Assembly (NCBI GenBank): GCA_003009755.1
Contig: PXUB01000043.1
Location: 16,646-80,645, forward strand
Reading direction: 5' to 3'
Length of the DNA: 64,000 nt
DNA from: Thermoplasmatales archaeon SW_10_69_26
GTDB taxonomy: Archaea; Thermoplasmatota; SW-10-69-26
Positions within the stretch are counted from its first letter, which is position 1, and each line of letters begins with the position of its first letter. Position numbers and translations under genes: made by a program. The notes beneath the pieces are model-generated. The model searched no databases. It saw nothing but the letters and a program-made list of their open reading frames with translations, and had not been told where the DNA came from. Of this stretch, positions 24,368-32,097 are shown piece after piece.

Positions 24368-24667
24368 CTATCGCAGCTGGAACCCCTCGTCACGCAAGAT
24401 GTCCGGGACCCGGTCCGTGTGATCGCCCTGGAGCTCGATCGTGCCGTCCTCGACCGTGCCTCCGGTCGCCAGTTGCTTCTTCAACCGCGAGGCGAGATCG
24501 TCGAGATCGATCACGTCTGTCGAGAAACCGTCCACGATCGTGACGGCTTTCCCGTACCGGCGGGACTCGGTCCGGACGTTCAACTGCTGAGCTTCCTTGT
24601 CGAGCTCCTCGTCGATGCCGAGCTCTTCGGGAAGGCCTGCGATGCTGGCAAGGTCGTCGTCTGCCAC
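24368..24667 (-). CDS. Translation initiation factor aIF1 (SUI1)
   Basis: A 99-residue SUI1-fold protein that helps select the start codon on the small ribosomal subunit. GLPEELG near the N-terminus, SRRYGKAVTIVDGF, and the hallmark GGTVEDGTIELQGDH followed by VPDILRDEGF identify it. The GTG at 24667 puts the conserved GLP about eight residues after the start, as in other archaeal aIF1; an ATG at 24691 would add eight residues. A truncated VOC-domain remnant lies immediately upstream. Confidence 0.9.
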   Translation of the reverse strand: MADDDLASIAGLPEELGIDEELDKEAQQLNVRTESRRYGKAVTIVDGFSTDVIDLDDLASRLKKQLATGGTVEDGTIELQGDHTDRVPDILRDEGFQLR

Positions 24668-24687
24668 GTGAGGTTGTGGCGTACCCC

Positions 24688-24984
24688 TCACACATGTAGC
24701 TTTCGCCGGGCCCCCGAGCCGGACCTCACGACCCGGCGACGACCTGGACCCCGATCCCGTTGCCGGAACGCCAGGTGGTAGAGCCCGATCGTCGGCCGGG
24801 GGCGCTCGGGAGCCTGCGGGGCGTGCTCAAGCACCAGCTCGAAACCGCCGCCAGCTGGCGCGAGCACGAGCTCGTCGCGTCCCGCGACCGGCTGCAGACC
24901 GAACACGTCCTCGCGGAAGCCCCGCTGGGCGGCCCGATCGGCGACCCGATAGCGGACGGCGCGCAGCGGCGATCGCTCGGCCAC
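24688..24984 (-). pseudogene. Truncated VOC (glyoxalase/dioxygenase-fold) gene
   Basis: The 98-codon frame starts with a recognisable VOC half-domain: VRYRVADRAAQRGFREDVFG, LQPV, LVLAPAGGGFELVLEHAP and GLYHLAFR, matching the beta-alpha-beta-beta-beta unit with a metal-ligand His in YHLAF. After FRQRD it turns into an Arg-rich sequence unlike the family and stops, so the second half of the domain is missing. It lies in the gap between aIF1 and archease. GTG 24984 is the likely original start. Probably non-functional. Confidence 0.5.
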
Positions 24985-25060
24985 GCAGCGTGAAGGCCCT
25001 GGGCCGGGTTCAGCCCTCGCCCGAGCAAGGCCTTTTGCCGGCGGCCGCGTTGCCCGGCTC

Positions 25061-25480
25061 GTGAGCTCCTTCCGCATCGTCGAACACACCGCCGACGTCG
25101 GCCTCGAGGCCGAAGCCGACACGCTCGAGGGGGCTGTCGTCGCGCTCGTCGAGGGCTTCGGCGAGCTCGTCTGTCCCGAGGGTGAGGTCCAGGCGAGGGA
25201 GGAGCGGACCGTGTCGGTCGAGGCGCCCGACCTCGACGACCTCGTCGTCGACTTGCTCGACGAGCTCAACTACGTCCACCAGGTCGACCGCTTCGTGCCC
25301 GCCGGCGGGACGGCGAGGATCGAGAAGACGGCCGAGGGCTACCGCGTCCGGCTGCAGGCGACCGGCGAGGGCTACGACCGCGAGGCCCACGGCCACCTCA
25401 TGGAGATCAAGGCGACCACCTACCACGGCCTCGAGGTCGAGGACGAGCCCGGGCGGATCGCTGTGCTGTTCGACGTGTAG
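25061..25480 (+). CDS. Archease, RtcB activator
   Basis: Archease speeds guanylylation and turnover of the RtcB RNA ligase. The 139-residue protein shows FRIVEHTADVGLEAEA at the start, with the metal-binding Asp in the HTADVG motif, DLLDELNYV, and the C-terminal KATTYHGLEVE and VLFDV. Full length for the family. GTG start, with CCTTTTGCC about 28 bases upstream. It is not beside rtcB (10781), yet both stop codons are followed by the same structured element B, which suggests shared post-transcriptional control. Confidence 0.93.
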   Translation: MSSFRIVEHTADVGLEAEADTLEGAVVALVEGFGELVCPEGEVQAREERTVSVEAPDLDDLVVDLLDELNYVHQVDRFVPAGGTARIEKTAEGYRVRLQATGEGYDREAHGHLMEIKATTYHGLEVEDEPGRIAVLFDV

Positions 25481-25693
25481 AGCATTTTTCTTTCAACGGG
25501 GGCTTGGCGCCTCCCGAGGGGGGACAAAGAAAAATCCTCGGCAACGATCTGGCCGAAGCGGCGCTTCGGCCGCTCCGGAGACCGTGACATCAACGTCGGT
25601 CGCCGGAAGAAACCCACTCAGGAGCGATGCAGCCCCCAACGGCATTGATCTTGGGCGCTGTTGGACCTTCGCGCAGGGTCATCGCTGCCTGAC
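25481..25693 (+). ncRNA. Structured element B, copy 2, directly after archease
   Basis: P1 pairs ATTTTTCTTT (25484-25493) with AAAGAAAAAT (25526-25535). P2 pairs GGGGGC with GCCTCC around TTGGC (25498-25514), the same six-pair helix as in copy 1 but with the first pair changed from A-U to G-C. CCGAGG in the P1 loop pairs with CCTCGG (25536-25541), as in copy 1. An added hairpin GGCCGAAGC/GCTTCGGCC lies at 25551-25571. The conserved 72-base tail is at 25622-25693. Confidence 0.6.
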
Positions 25694-25997
25694 CCGTCCC
25701 TGTGCGGTCACGATGGTGCCCCGCCGCTGGTCGTCCTCCCTGGGCTCCTCTTCGTTCCCGCTCTTCGGTGTGTTCCTTCCCCACCGCGTCCGTGGAGCTG
25801 ATCGGCCGTCACGCAATACCTTGGGCTGCGAGGTCGAGGGTGCGAAGAAAGTGAGCGGGACGTCCACGCCGGGTCGCCCGTAGCAATCACACTCTACGAG
25901 ACAGCGGCCGGTAGGTCATACAAAAGAGTAACGGGTAGGGGGGGCGAGGTGAGCGCCGGCCCGCCCGCGCGTCGGTACCCACCGACCTAACCTTGCC
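25694..25997. other. Intergenic stretch with element D copy 2; no gene seen
   Basis: The block at 25870-25930 shares CTACGAGACAGCGG, AGCAATCA and TCATACAAA-like parts with the inverted block at 16655-16713. It is AT-richer than its surroundings and may contain a promoter. Short open frames here look random. Confidence 0.4.
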
Positions 25998-26438
25998 TCA
26001 AGACAGGGGCTCGCTTTGCAGCGTAGCCTCGACCTCGATCTCGAGCTCGTCGAGCGCTCCGGACACCGGGCACTGATCCTCGGCGTCCTCGGCGAAGGTT
26101 CGGAACTCGTCGGCGTCGATGCCGGGCACGCTGCCCCTCGTCGACAGGACCACACGCGTGATCTCGGGGCCCTCGTCCATGTCCAACTCGACCGTTGCGT
26201 CCGTCTCGATCGAGTTCGGCTGGTGGCCCTCCCTCGTCAATAGCTGGGTGAGAGCCATCGAGTAGCAGGCGGCGTGGGCGGCGCCGATCAGCTCCTCCGG
26301 GTTCGTGTTGTTCCCCGTCTCGAACCGGCTGGCCGTGTCGTAGGGCGCATCGAGCACGCCGGACTCCGTGGACACGTTGCCTCCCCCAGTCTCGAGATCG
26401 CCCGTCCATCGAGCCGTACCACGTCGCTTGATCGTCAT
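25998..26438 (-). CDS. OsmC-family thiol peroxidase
   Basis: A 146-residue OsmC/Ohr-type protein that reduces organic hydroperoxides through two Cys residues. Both are present: the peroxidatic Cys in AAHAACYSMAL (near residue 60) and the resolving Cys in AEDQCPVSGAL (near 125). The N-terminus KRRGTARWTGDL is typical of OsmC. The ATG at 26438 is chosen over an upstream frame because it matches the start of the tandem paralogue. Downstream of a decayed paralogue (26545-26979), evidently by tandem duplication. Confidence 0.9.
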   Translation of the reverse strand: MTIKRRGTARWTGDLETGGGNVSTESGVLDAPYDTASRFETGNNTNPEELIGAAHAACYSMALTQLLTREGHQPNSIETDATVELDMDEGPEITRVVLSTRGSVPGIDADEFRTFAEDAEDQCPVSGALDELEIEVEATLQSEPLS

Positions 26439-26544
26439 GGCGAGACGACGAGACCGTTTCGCGATGGATGAATCCTCTACGAGGGATGTTTCGCCGGCCA
26501 AACGATCGCTGAGCCGGGACGGTGGACGTTGGGCTTGGCACGTC

Positions 26545-26979
26545 TCAGCCGGGGGTCGGCGTCTGCAGGAACGCCTCGACCTCGATCGCTGGGGACAGGA
26601 TGCCGGACACCAAGCTCTCCTCGCTCGCCCGGTGGGCGAGCCTCACGAAGCTCTCCTCGTCGATCGCGTCGGCTCGGCCCTACGTGACGAGCCGGACCGA
26701 CGTAATCTCGCCTCCGTCGGCGTCGAGCTCGACGTCGGCCTCGGTCCGCACGTTGTCCGGCTCGTAGCCCTCTCGCTGGAGCACATCGGTCAACGCCATC
26801 GAGCAGCAGACGGTGTGGGCGGCCGCGATCAGCTCCTCGGGGTTCCTGTGCTCCCCGTCGGCGAACCGGCTGGCCGCGTCGAAGGCTGCCTGGAGGACGC
26901 CGCTGTCCGTCGACAGGGTGCCCTCGCCGGTGTCGAGGTCGCCTTGCCACCGGGCCGTCCCGCGCCGTTTGCGTGTCAC
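26545..26979 (-). pseudogene. OsmC paralogue with in-frame TAG
   Basis: The first 99 codons match the neighbouring OsmC (KRRGTARWQGDL, AAHTVCCSMAL) and end at TAG (26680-26682). The same frame then continues for 44 codons of family-like sequence (AIDEESFVRLAHRASEES, SPAIEVEAFL) to a TGA at 26545, giving the same overall length as the intact copy. The resolving Cys is missing: the position aligned to DQCPVSG reads SLVSG. Loss of that Cys plus the nonsense codon points to decay, although UAG read-through cannot be excluded. Confidence 0.75.
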
Positions 26980-27087
26980 GGCGACGGCAGAGCTGGCCGC
27001 CTCGAGAGTCCTGCACGGTCGGCGCTTGGCGTGGCCAAGCGGTCGCTTGCAACGCCCGGTGAAGCTAGCCGACCGGCGACCGGGGGC

Positions 27088-28260
27088 TCACCTGTCCAGC
27101 GCTTCGCCGCCGATGAGGACCTTGTGGATCTCGTTGGTGCCCTCGTAGATGCCGCAGATCTTGGCGTCGCGGAAGTACCGCTCGACCGGGTACTCGCTGG
27201 AGTAGCCGTTGCCACCGTGGACCTGCACGGCGCGCTCGGTCACGTCCATGACGGCTTCGGCGGCGTGCAACTTGGCCGTCGACACGGCCTGGGCGTTGTC
27301 CTGGCCCTGGTCGGCCATCCAGGCGGCCTTCCAGACGAGCAGGCGGCTGGTCTCGATCTGCTGGTGCATGTAGGCCAGGTGCTCGCGCACGAGCTGGAAG
27401 TCGCCGATGCGGCGGCCGAAGGCCTCGCGGTCCTCGGCGTAGTCGAGGCTGGCCTCGTAGGCGGCGCGCGCGATCCCGACAGCGCCGGCGGCCACCGACA
27501 GCCGGCCCTTCTGCAGGATCGCGTTCGCGATGTCCCAGCCGTCGCCGATCTCGCCGAGCATGTTCTCCTCGGGCACCCAGCAGTCGTTCGTGATGAGCTC
27601 GGCGGTGTGGCTGGCGCGAAGCCCGAGCTTGTCGTTGCCCATCACGGTGCCGGTCGAGAAGCCCTCGCGCTCGGTCTCGACGACGAACGCGGCCAGCTGG
27701 GACTCCTTGTCGGAGGGATCGTAGCTGGAGCCCTCCTCGCCCACGCGGGCGAACACGACCACGTAGTCGGCGCGGTCGCCGTCGGAGATCCACATCTTCT
27801 TGCCGTTCAGGCGGTAGCCGTCCTCGTCCGGCGTGGCGGTCGTCTCCATCGCCTTGGCGTCCGAGCCGGACTCGTGCTCGGTGAGCGCCCAGGCGCCCCG
27901 CATCTCGCCGGTGCAGATCTCCGGCAGGTAGCGTTGCTTTTGCTCCTCGTCACCGAACATCTCCACCGTGTTCCCGAACAGGGAGGTGTTCACGCTGAAC
28001 GTGGTCCGCAGCGACGAGCACCCGGCGCCCAACTCCTCGGTCAGCAGCGCGTACGTCAGGTCGTCGACGCCGGCGCCGCCGTAGTCCTCGCCGATCGGCG
28101 CGCCCAGCAGGCCCAGCTTGCCCGCCTCGCGGACGACCTCGTCGGGGATCTCACCCTGCTCCTCCCACTCCTCGACGTTCGGCGCGACGTGCTTGTCGAC
28201 GAAGTCGCGCGCCGTCTTGCGGATCATCTCCTGTTCCTGGGTCAGCTCGAAGTCGACCAT
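27088..28260 (-). CDS. Acyl-CoA dehydrogenase
   Basis: FAD enzyme that forms the alpha-beta double bond in acyl-CoA thioesters (390 residues). The N-terminal helical domain (FELTQEQEMIRKTARDFV), the FAD/substrate segment WALTEHESGSDAK, and the C-terminal CGIYEGTNEIHKVL with the usual catalytic Glu in YEGT are all present. It probably passes electrons to an electron-transfer flavoprotein, none of which is encoded nearby. Chain length or branched-chain specificity cannot be told. Isolated gene, divergent from the kinase at 28424, with TTCAAGTAGA about 33 bases before the ATG. Confidence 0.92.
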   Translation of the reverse strand: MVDFELTQEQEMIRKTARDFVDKHVAPNVEEWEEQGEIPDEVVREAGKLGLLGAPIGEDYGGAGVDDLTYALLTEELGAGCSSLRTTFSVNTSLFGNTVEMFGDEEQKQRYLPEICTGEMRGAWALTEHESGSDAKAMETTATPDEDGYRLNGKKMWISDGDRADYVVVFARVGEEGSSYDPSDKESQLAAFVVETEREGFSTGTVMGNDKLGLRASHTAELITNDCWVPEENMLGEIGDGWDIANAILQKGRLSVAAGAVGIARAAYEASLDYAEDREAFGRRIGDFQLVREHLAYMHQQIETSRLLVWKAAWMADQGQDNAQAVSTAKLHAAEAVMDVTERAVQVHGGNGYSSEYPVERYFRDAKICGIYEGTNEIHKVLIGGEALDR

Positions 28261-28423
28261 GGGCGCACCTACGGCTCGACCAGACGGGGCTCTCTACTTG
28301 AAGGGCCGGTGGCGGAGCCCCTGCGAAGACACGCTTGGGCCCCCGGACGGGCGGCCTGCCCCGTCCCAACCCCGAGTTGGGCAAAACCTTTCTTCCACTG
28401 CTGCGTCGAGCCAAGCGGTCGGG

Positions 28424-30469
28424 GTGCTGCCGGAGGAGGCGCTGATCAAGGCCGCCGCAAGCCTGCTCAGCGGAGCCATCGGCATCTTCGTGCTCGCCAG
28501 CTCGAGCCGGCGAGCCGCCAACGTGTTCCTCGCGGCCTTCGTGTTCCTGCTCGCCGGGAACCAATTCGCCGAGACGATGCGGGTCTTGGGGCTCCCCGGC
28601 ACGCTGGCGAACAGCTCCTGGTTCCGCATCGCCTCGGTCTTCGCCTTCCTCGATCCGCTGGCCCTGTACGCCTTCGGGTCGGTGTTCCCGGAACGCAACC
28701 GCCTCAACGACCCCAGGCTCCTGGCTCTCGTCGCCTCGTTCTGCTCGGGGTTGGCGCTTTGCGCGGGCTTCCTCGGTCCCGACGTGTGGCTGGGGACGGC
28801 TGGCGACCGGCTGCTGACGGTGTGGGCCTTCGGGACCCTCGCGATCTACGGCGCCGTGCTCTTCGAAGCCCTTCGCCAGATCCGCGCCAAGCCCGTCGAC
28901 TCGGCCTACGCCAAGCTCGCCCCCGCCCTGTGCGTGATCACGATCCCGGCGGTCGCCCGCCTGGGGCGTCCCGTCTGGGGCGCCGTGGGCTGGACGGGCA
29001 TCCTGCCGCCCAGCTTGCACTTCCTCGCGTTCGGTCTGCTCACCATCGGGATCGCGGCCTGGGTCGTCGGGACCGCGATCTCGCTCCCGGACGAGGCACG
29101 GATCCCCCGCCGGCTGTTGATCGGCGGAGCCGTCGGTGGCCTCCTGTTCGCCGTGGTCTCCAAACCCTACATCGCGTTCGAGCCGCTCCGGCAGCTCGGC
29201 TACAGCCCGGGCGGATGGTTCCCGGACTACGTGAACGGCGGCGGGGACGCGTTGAAGCTTTTGACCTTCGGCGTGCTCGCGTCCGCGGCCGTGCTGCGGA
29301 ACCAGATGCTCGACCTCAGCTTGAGCAGCCGACGGTGGGCGGCCCGCGTCCTGTCGGCCGTGCTCGTCCTCGGCGGCATCGGGATCGTCGCCGTCGCGAC
29401 CTCGGAGATCCTGGGCGAGGGCGGCCCGCTGGCTCAGCCGGCCATCCTCGCCCTGTTCGTCGTCGTGCTAGTCTCGACGGAAGGGTTCCGCCGGCTCGTG
29501 GACACCATCGGGGAGAAGGCCTACGGCGTCCCACGAGGCTCCCAGCGGGAGGACCGCATCGACGCCTACCGTGCCGCCGTCGAGCAAGCCGTCGAGGAGG
29601 ACCGCGTGCTCGGCTCCGACCCGCGATTGCGGCGGCTTCGGGAGGAGCTCGAGATCGACGATCGCACCGCCCACGTCCTCGAGCGCATGGCCGGGTCCAC
29701 CGCCAGCGGCGGTCCGCTGCAACCCGGCGAGACGATCGACGGTCGCTACAGCATCGATTCCTTCGTCAGCCGCGGCTCGGCCGGCCGGATCTTCCGCGCC
29801 CACGACGAGCTGCTCGATCGCGACGTGGCGATCAAGGAGCTGTTGCACGGCGGCCCTCACGAGAGCGCTCGCGCCCTCGAGGAGGCACGGCTGGCGGGCC
29901 GCCTGGAGCACCCGAACATCGTCACCCTCCACGACATCGTCACGTCTCCCGGCGCCTCCCTGCTCGTCACCGAGTTCGTCCCCGGTCCCACGCTGGCCGA
30001 TCGTCTGGAGGACCGGGGCCCCTTCGGGCTCGACGAGCTGTTGGACGTCGTCGACGGGATCTTGTCCGGCCTGGAAGCCGTGCACGATCAGGACGTCGTC
30101 CACGGCGACCTGAAGCCCGCCAACGTCCTCTTGGCCGAGGGCGAGGTCCCCAAGATCGCCGACTTCGGCACCTCTCGCGTGGCCGACGGCGGCACCCGAC
30201 ACGCTCTCGGCGACGAGCGCGCCCACGAGGGGACCCCCGCCTACATGGCGCCCGAGCAAAAGCGGGGCCAGCCGCCGACGGTCGCCTCGGATCTGTACGC
30301 CGTGGCCACCTTGACCGACGAGATCGCCGAGCATCCGCTCCCCGAGCCGATCGAGCGCGTGCTCGGTGTCGCGCGCGCCCGAAACCCCGACGATCGGTAC
30401 CGCTCGGCGACCGCGATGCGGGAGGCGCTTCGCGAGGCTCAGCGGGCCGACCTCACGAGCGGAAGATGA
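28424..30469 (+). CDS. Multipass membrane Ser/Thr protein kinase
   Basis: A 681-residue protein. The first 340 residues hold about eight hydrophobic segments resembling 7TM-type sensor modules. A short linker leads to a eukaryotic-type kinase domain from about 441: Gly loop SRGSAGRIF, VAIKELL with the ATP Lys near 470, catalytic loop HGDLKPANVLL near 560, DFGTSR near 580, and GTPAYMAPEQ. All key residues are present, so activity is likely. The GTG at 28424 follows an AT-rich AAAACCTTTCTTCC; the frame upstream overlaps the divergent gene. It converges with an HTH-FHA protein whose domain binds phosphothreonine, a probable target. Confidence 0.85.
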   Translation: MLPEEALIKAAASLLSGAIGIFVLASSSRRAANVFLAAFVFLLAGNQFAETMRVLGLPGTLANSSWFRIASVFAFLDPLALYAFGSVFPERNRLNDPRLLALVASFCSGLALCAGFLGPDVWLGTAGDRLLTVWAFGTLAIYGAVLFEALRQIRAKPVDSAYAKLAPALCVITIPAVARLGRPVWGAVGWTGILPPSLHFLAFGLLTIGIAAWVVGTAISLPDEARIPRRLLIGGAVGGLLFAVVSKPYIAFEPLRQLGYSPGGWFPDYVNGGGDALKLLTFGVLASAAVLRNQMLDLSLSSRRWAARVLSAVLVLGGIGIVAVATSEILGEGGPLAQPAILALFVVVLVSTEGFRRLVDTIGEKAYGVPRGSQREDRIDAYRAAVEQAVEEDRVLGSDPRLRRLREELEIDDRTAHVLERMAGSTASGGPLQPGETIDGRYSIDSFVSRGSAGRIFRAHDELLDRDVAIKELLHGGPHESARALEEARLAGRLEHPNIVTLHDIVTSPGASLLVTEFVPGPTLADRLEDRGPFGLDELLDVVDGILSGLEAVHDQDVVHGDLKPANVLLAEGEVPKIADFGTSRVADGGTRHALGDERAHEGTPAYMAPEQKRGQPPTVASDLYAVATLTDEIAEHPLPEPIERVLGVARARNPDDRYRSATAMREALREAQRADLTSGR

Positions 30470-31169
30470 GCGTGCTCTTCCCGGCCTGGATGACGTCACC
30501 TGGCTCCAGCTCGTGCTCCTCGTCGGCCGACAGCTGGCATCCGTTCACGATGGTCCCGTTCCGGCTGTCCGGCAGATCGCGGATCCGGTGACCATCGGGA
30601 CCGGTCTCCACGAGAGCGTTCTCCGCGCTGACGAACGGATCGGAAGGCAAGGACACGCTCAGCCCTCGGTTGCGGCCCAGCACCCACCGATCGCGTTCGG
30701 CGGGATCCAGGGCGAACACGCGTCCTTCGGGCACGCCCTTGACGAGGACGAGGTGAGGGCCCTCGGCCTCGATCTCGCCGAGCACGGGGTCGCCCTGCAC
30801 GGTCCCCTGGCTGGGGTCCTCGGCGGGGGTCAGCCGGGCCAGATCCCGCAGCTCCTCCGCCATGGCGAACACCCGCTGGTTGTTCAGCATGTACTCAGTC
30901 GTCTCCCCGTATTCGCGTTGAGCCTGCCGGGAGACGACCGCGCCCGCGTCCATCAGCTTGACCAGGTGGCTTTTGACCGTCTGGCGGGCCAGCGGTTTCT
31001 GCCGTTCGGCCTCCGGCTTCCGCAGCTCGATCTCCGTCAACGTCTGCGGATCCCGCAGGAGGGCCAACAGCCGCAACCGGGTCGGGTTGGCCAGCGGATC
31101 CAGGTTCTCAGCGAGCCGGACGAGATGCTGATCGTCGGCCGACCTCACGGCATCCAAGCCCCCGACCAT
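30453..31169 (-). CDS. Winged-helix regulator fused to an FHA domain
   Basis: A 238-residue protein: an N-terminal ArsR-like winged helix (about 15-95, LDPLANPTRLRLLALL and RQTVKSHLVKLMDAGAVV) and a C-terminal FHA domain (about 150-235) with GRNRG, VSAENA and RNGTIVNG. FHA domains bind phosphothreonine. The usual His of the SxxH motif is Asn here, but Ser, Asn and Gly positions are kept. The ATG at 31169 has GGGGAGG seven bases upstream; a TTG at 31184 is less likely. Its end overlaps the kinase gene tail-to-tail by 17 bases. A kinase-to-regulator signalling pair is a reasoned inference. Confidence 0.82.
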   Translation of the reverse strand: MVGGLDAVRSADDQHLVRLAENLDPLANPTRLRLLALLRDPQTLTEIELRKPEAERQKPLARQTVKSHLVKLMDAGAVVSRQAQREYGETTEYMLNNQRVFAMAEELRDLARLTPAEDPSQGTVQGDPVLGEIEAEGPHLVLVKGVPEGRVFALDPAERDRWVLGRNRGLSVSLPSDPFVSAENALVETGPDGHRIRDLPDSRNGTIVNGCQLSADEEHELEPGDVIQAGKSTLIFRS

Positions 31170-31499
31170 GTCGTGCCTCCCCAAGGCGAACCCATCGACC
31201 CCCCATCGGCTTGGGGACCCTTCAGCGTTCGGCTCCCCGCGGGCGCTGCAGACACGCCCCGCTGGGAGGCGTCGAGAGCTGAAGGAGAGGGGGATCCACG
31301 CCCCGCCTGGGGCGGGCGACGGGGCACCGCGACCGCACGCGAGGCGTGGAGGTGATCGAAGGTCGGACCCTGGGGGTCCTCGGACGGAACAGCCCAGGCT
31401 CCCTGCGGACCGGGCAGGCCCCAGCCCTACAACCCCATCAACCGGGCGCCCGGCACGTCAACCTATGCAGCCACCCGGCTGCCTCCGCGCTCCGCCGGC
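31170..31499. other. Intergenic stretch, no gene recognised
   Basis: About 330 bases with several short G+C-rich palindromes (CCGGGCGCCCGG near 31443, GCCCCGCC/GGGCGGG near 31299-31316). No family-like reading frame, tRNA or known RNA signature was seen. Confidence 0.4.
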
Positions 31500-31967
31500 T
31501 CAGTCCTCGACCTCGAGGATCGCGCCGATCTCCACCGCCGTGTCCAGCGGAAGCACGTTGCACCCGACCGCGAACCGCGAGTGCCGGCCGGCCGGACCGA
31601 AGACGTCGCCGAACAGCTCGCTGGCCCCGTTCACGACGCTCGGCTGCTGGGTGAAATCGTCCGCCGACGCCACGAAGCCCTCCACGCGCACGACGCGGTT
31701 GACCCGCGATAGGTCGCCGACCGCGTCCTTCACGGCGGCGAGGATGTTGACAGCGCACCGCTGGGCCGCCTCCTTGGCGGCCTCGAGGCTCACGTCGTCC
31801 CCGACGCGGCCGGTCGCGAGCAGCTGGCCCTCCTCGTCGGTCGGTAGCTGCCCGCTCACGTACACCGTGTTCGCCTCGGTCTCGACGGCGGGCACGTAGT
31901 CGGCCACCGGGTCGGCCACGTCCGGCAGATCGATGCCCATCTCCTCCAGCTTCGCCTCGGGGTCCAT
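31500..31967 (-). CDS. RidA/YjgF-family protein
   Basis: A 155-residue member of the RidA family, which hydrolyses reactive enamine/imine intermediates from amino-acid metabolism. The family segments TVYVSGQLPTDEEG, VNRVVRVEGFVAS and the C-terminal HSRFAVGCNVLPLDTAVEIG are present, with the Arg that binds the substrate carboxylate in SRFAVG. The ATG at 31967 opens the conserved part and is preceded by an A-rich GCAAGCCTG about 30 bases upstream. Divergent from the glycosylase gene. Confidence 0.88.
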   Translation of the reverse strand: MDPEAKLEEMGIDLPDVADPVADYVPAVETEANTVYVSGQLPTDEEGQLLATGRVGDDVSLEAAKEAAQRCAVNILAAVKDAVGDLSRVNRVVRVEGFVASADDFTQQPSVVNGASELFGDVFGPAGRHSRFAVGCNVLPLDTAVEIGAILEVED

Positions 31968-32066
31968 GCGCGGGGGAGTGCCGACCCGCGGCATCAGGCT
32001 TGCGGGGCCCGGCGGTGCCAGAAGAGGCTTCGTCCGCGTGGTGGGACCCCGGTTCCTCTCCGTGGG

Positions 32067-32075
32067 CTCAAGTAG
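32067..32075 (+). promoter_or_regulatory. TATA-like box for the OGG-like glycosylase
   Basis: CTCAAGTAG centred about 27 bases before the GTG at 32098. Confidence 0.5.
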
Positions 32076-32097
32076 GCCGACCCGCTCAGCGCCTCCC

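Noticed and set aside
24760-24993. Plus-strand 77-codon frame opposite the VOC remnant
   Set aside because: It is antisense to the family-like minus-strand frame and has no recognisable features.
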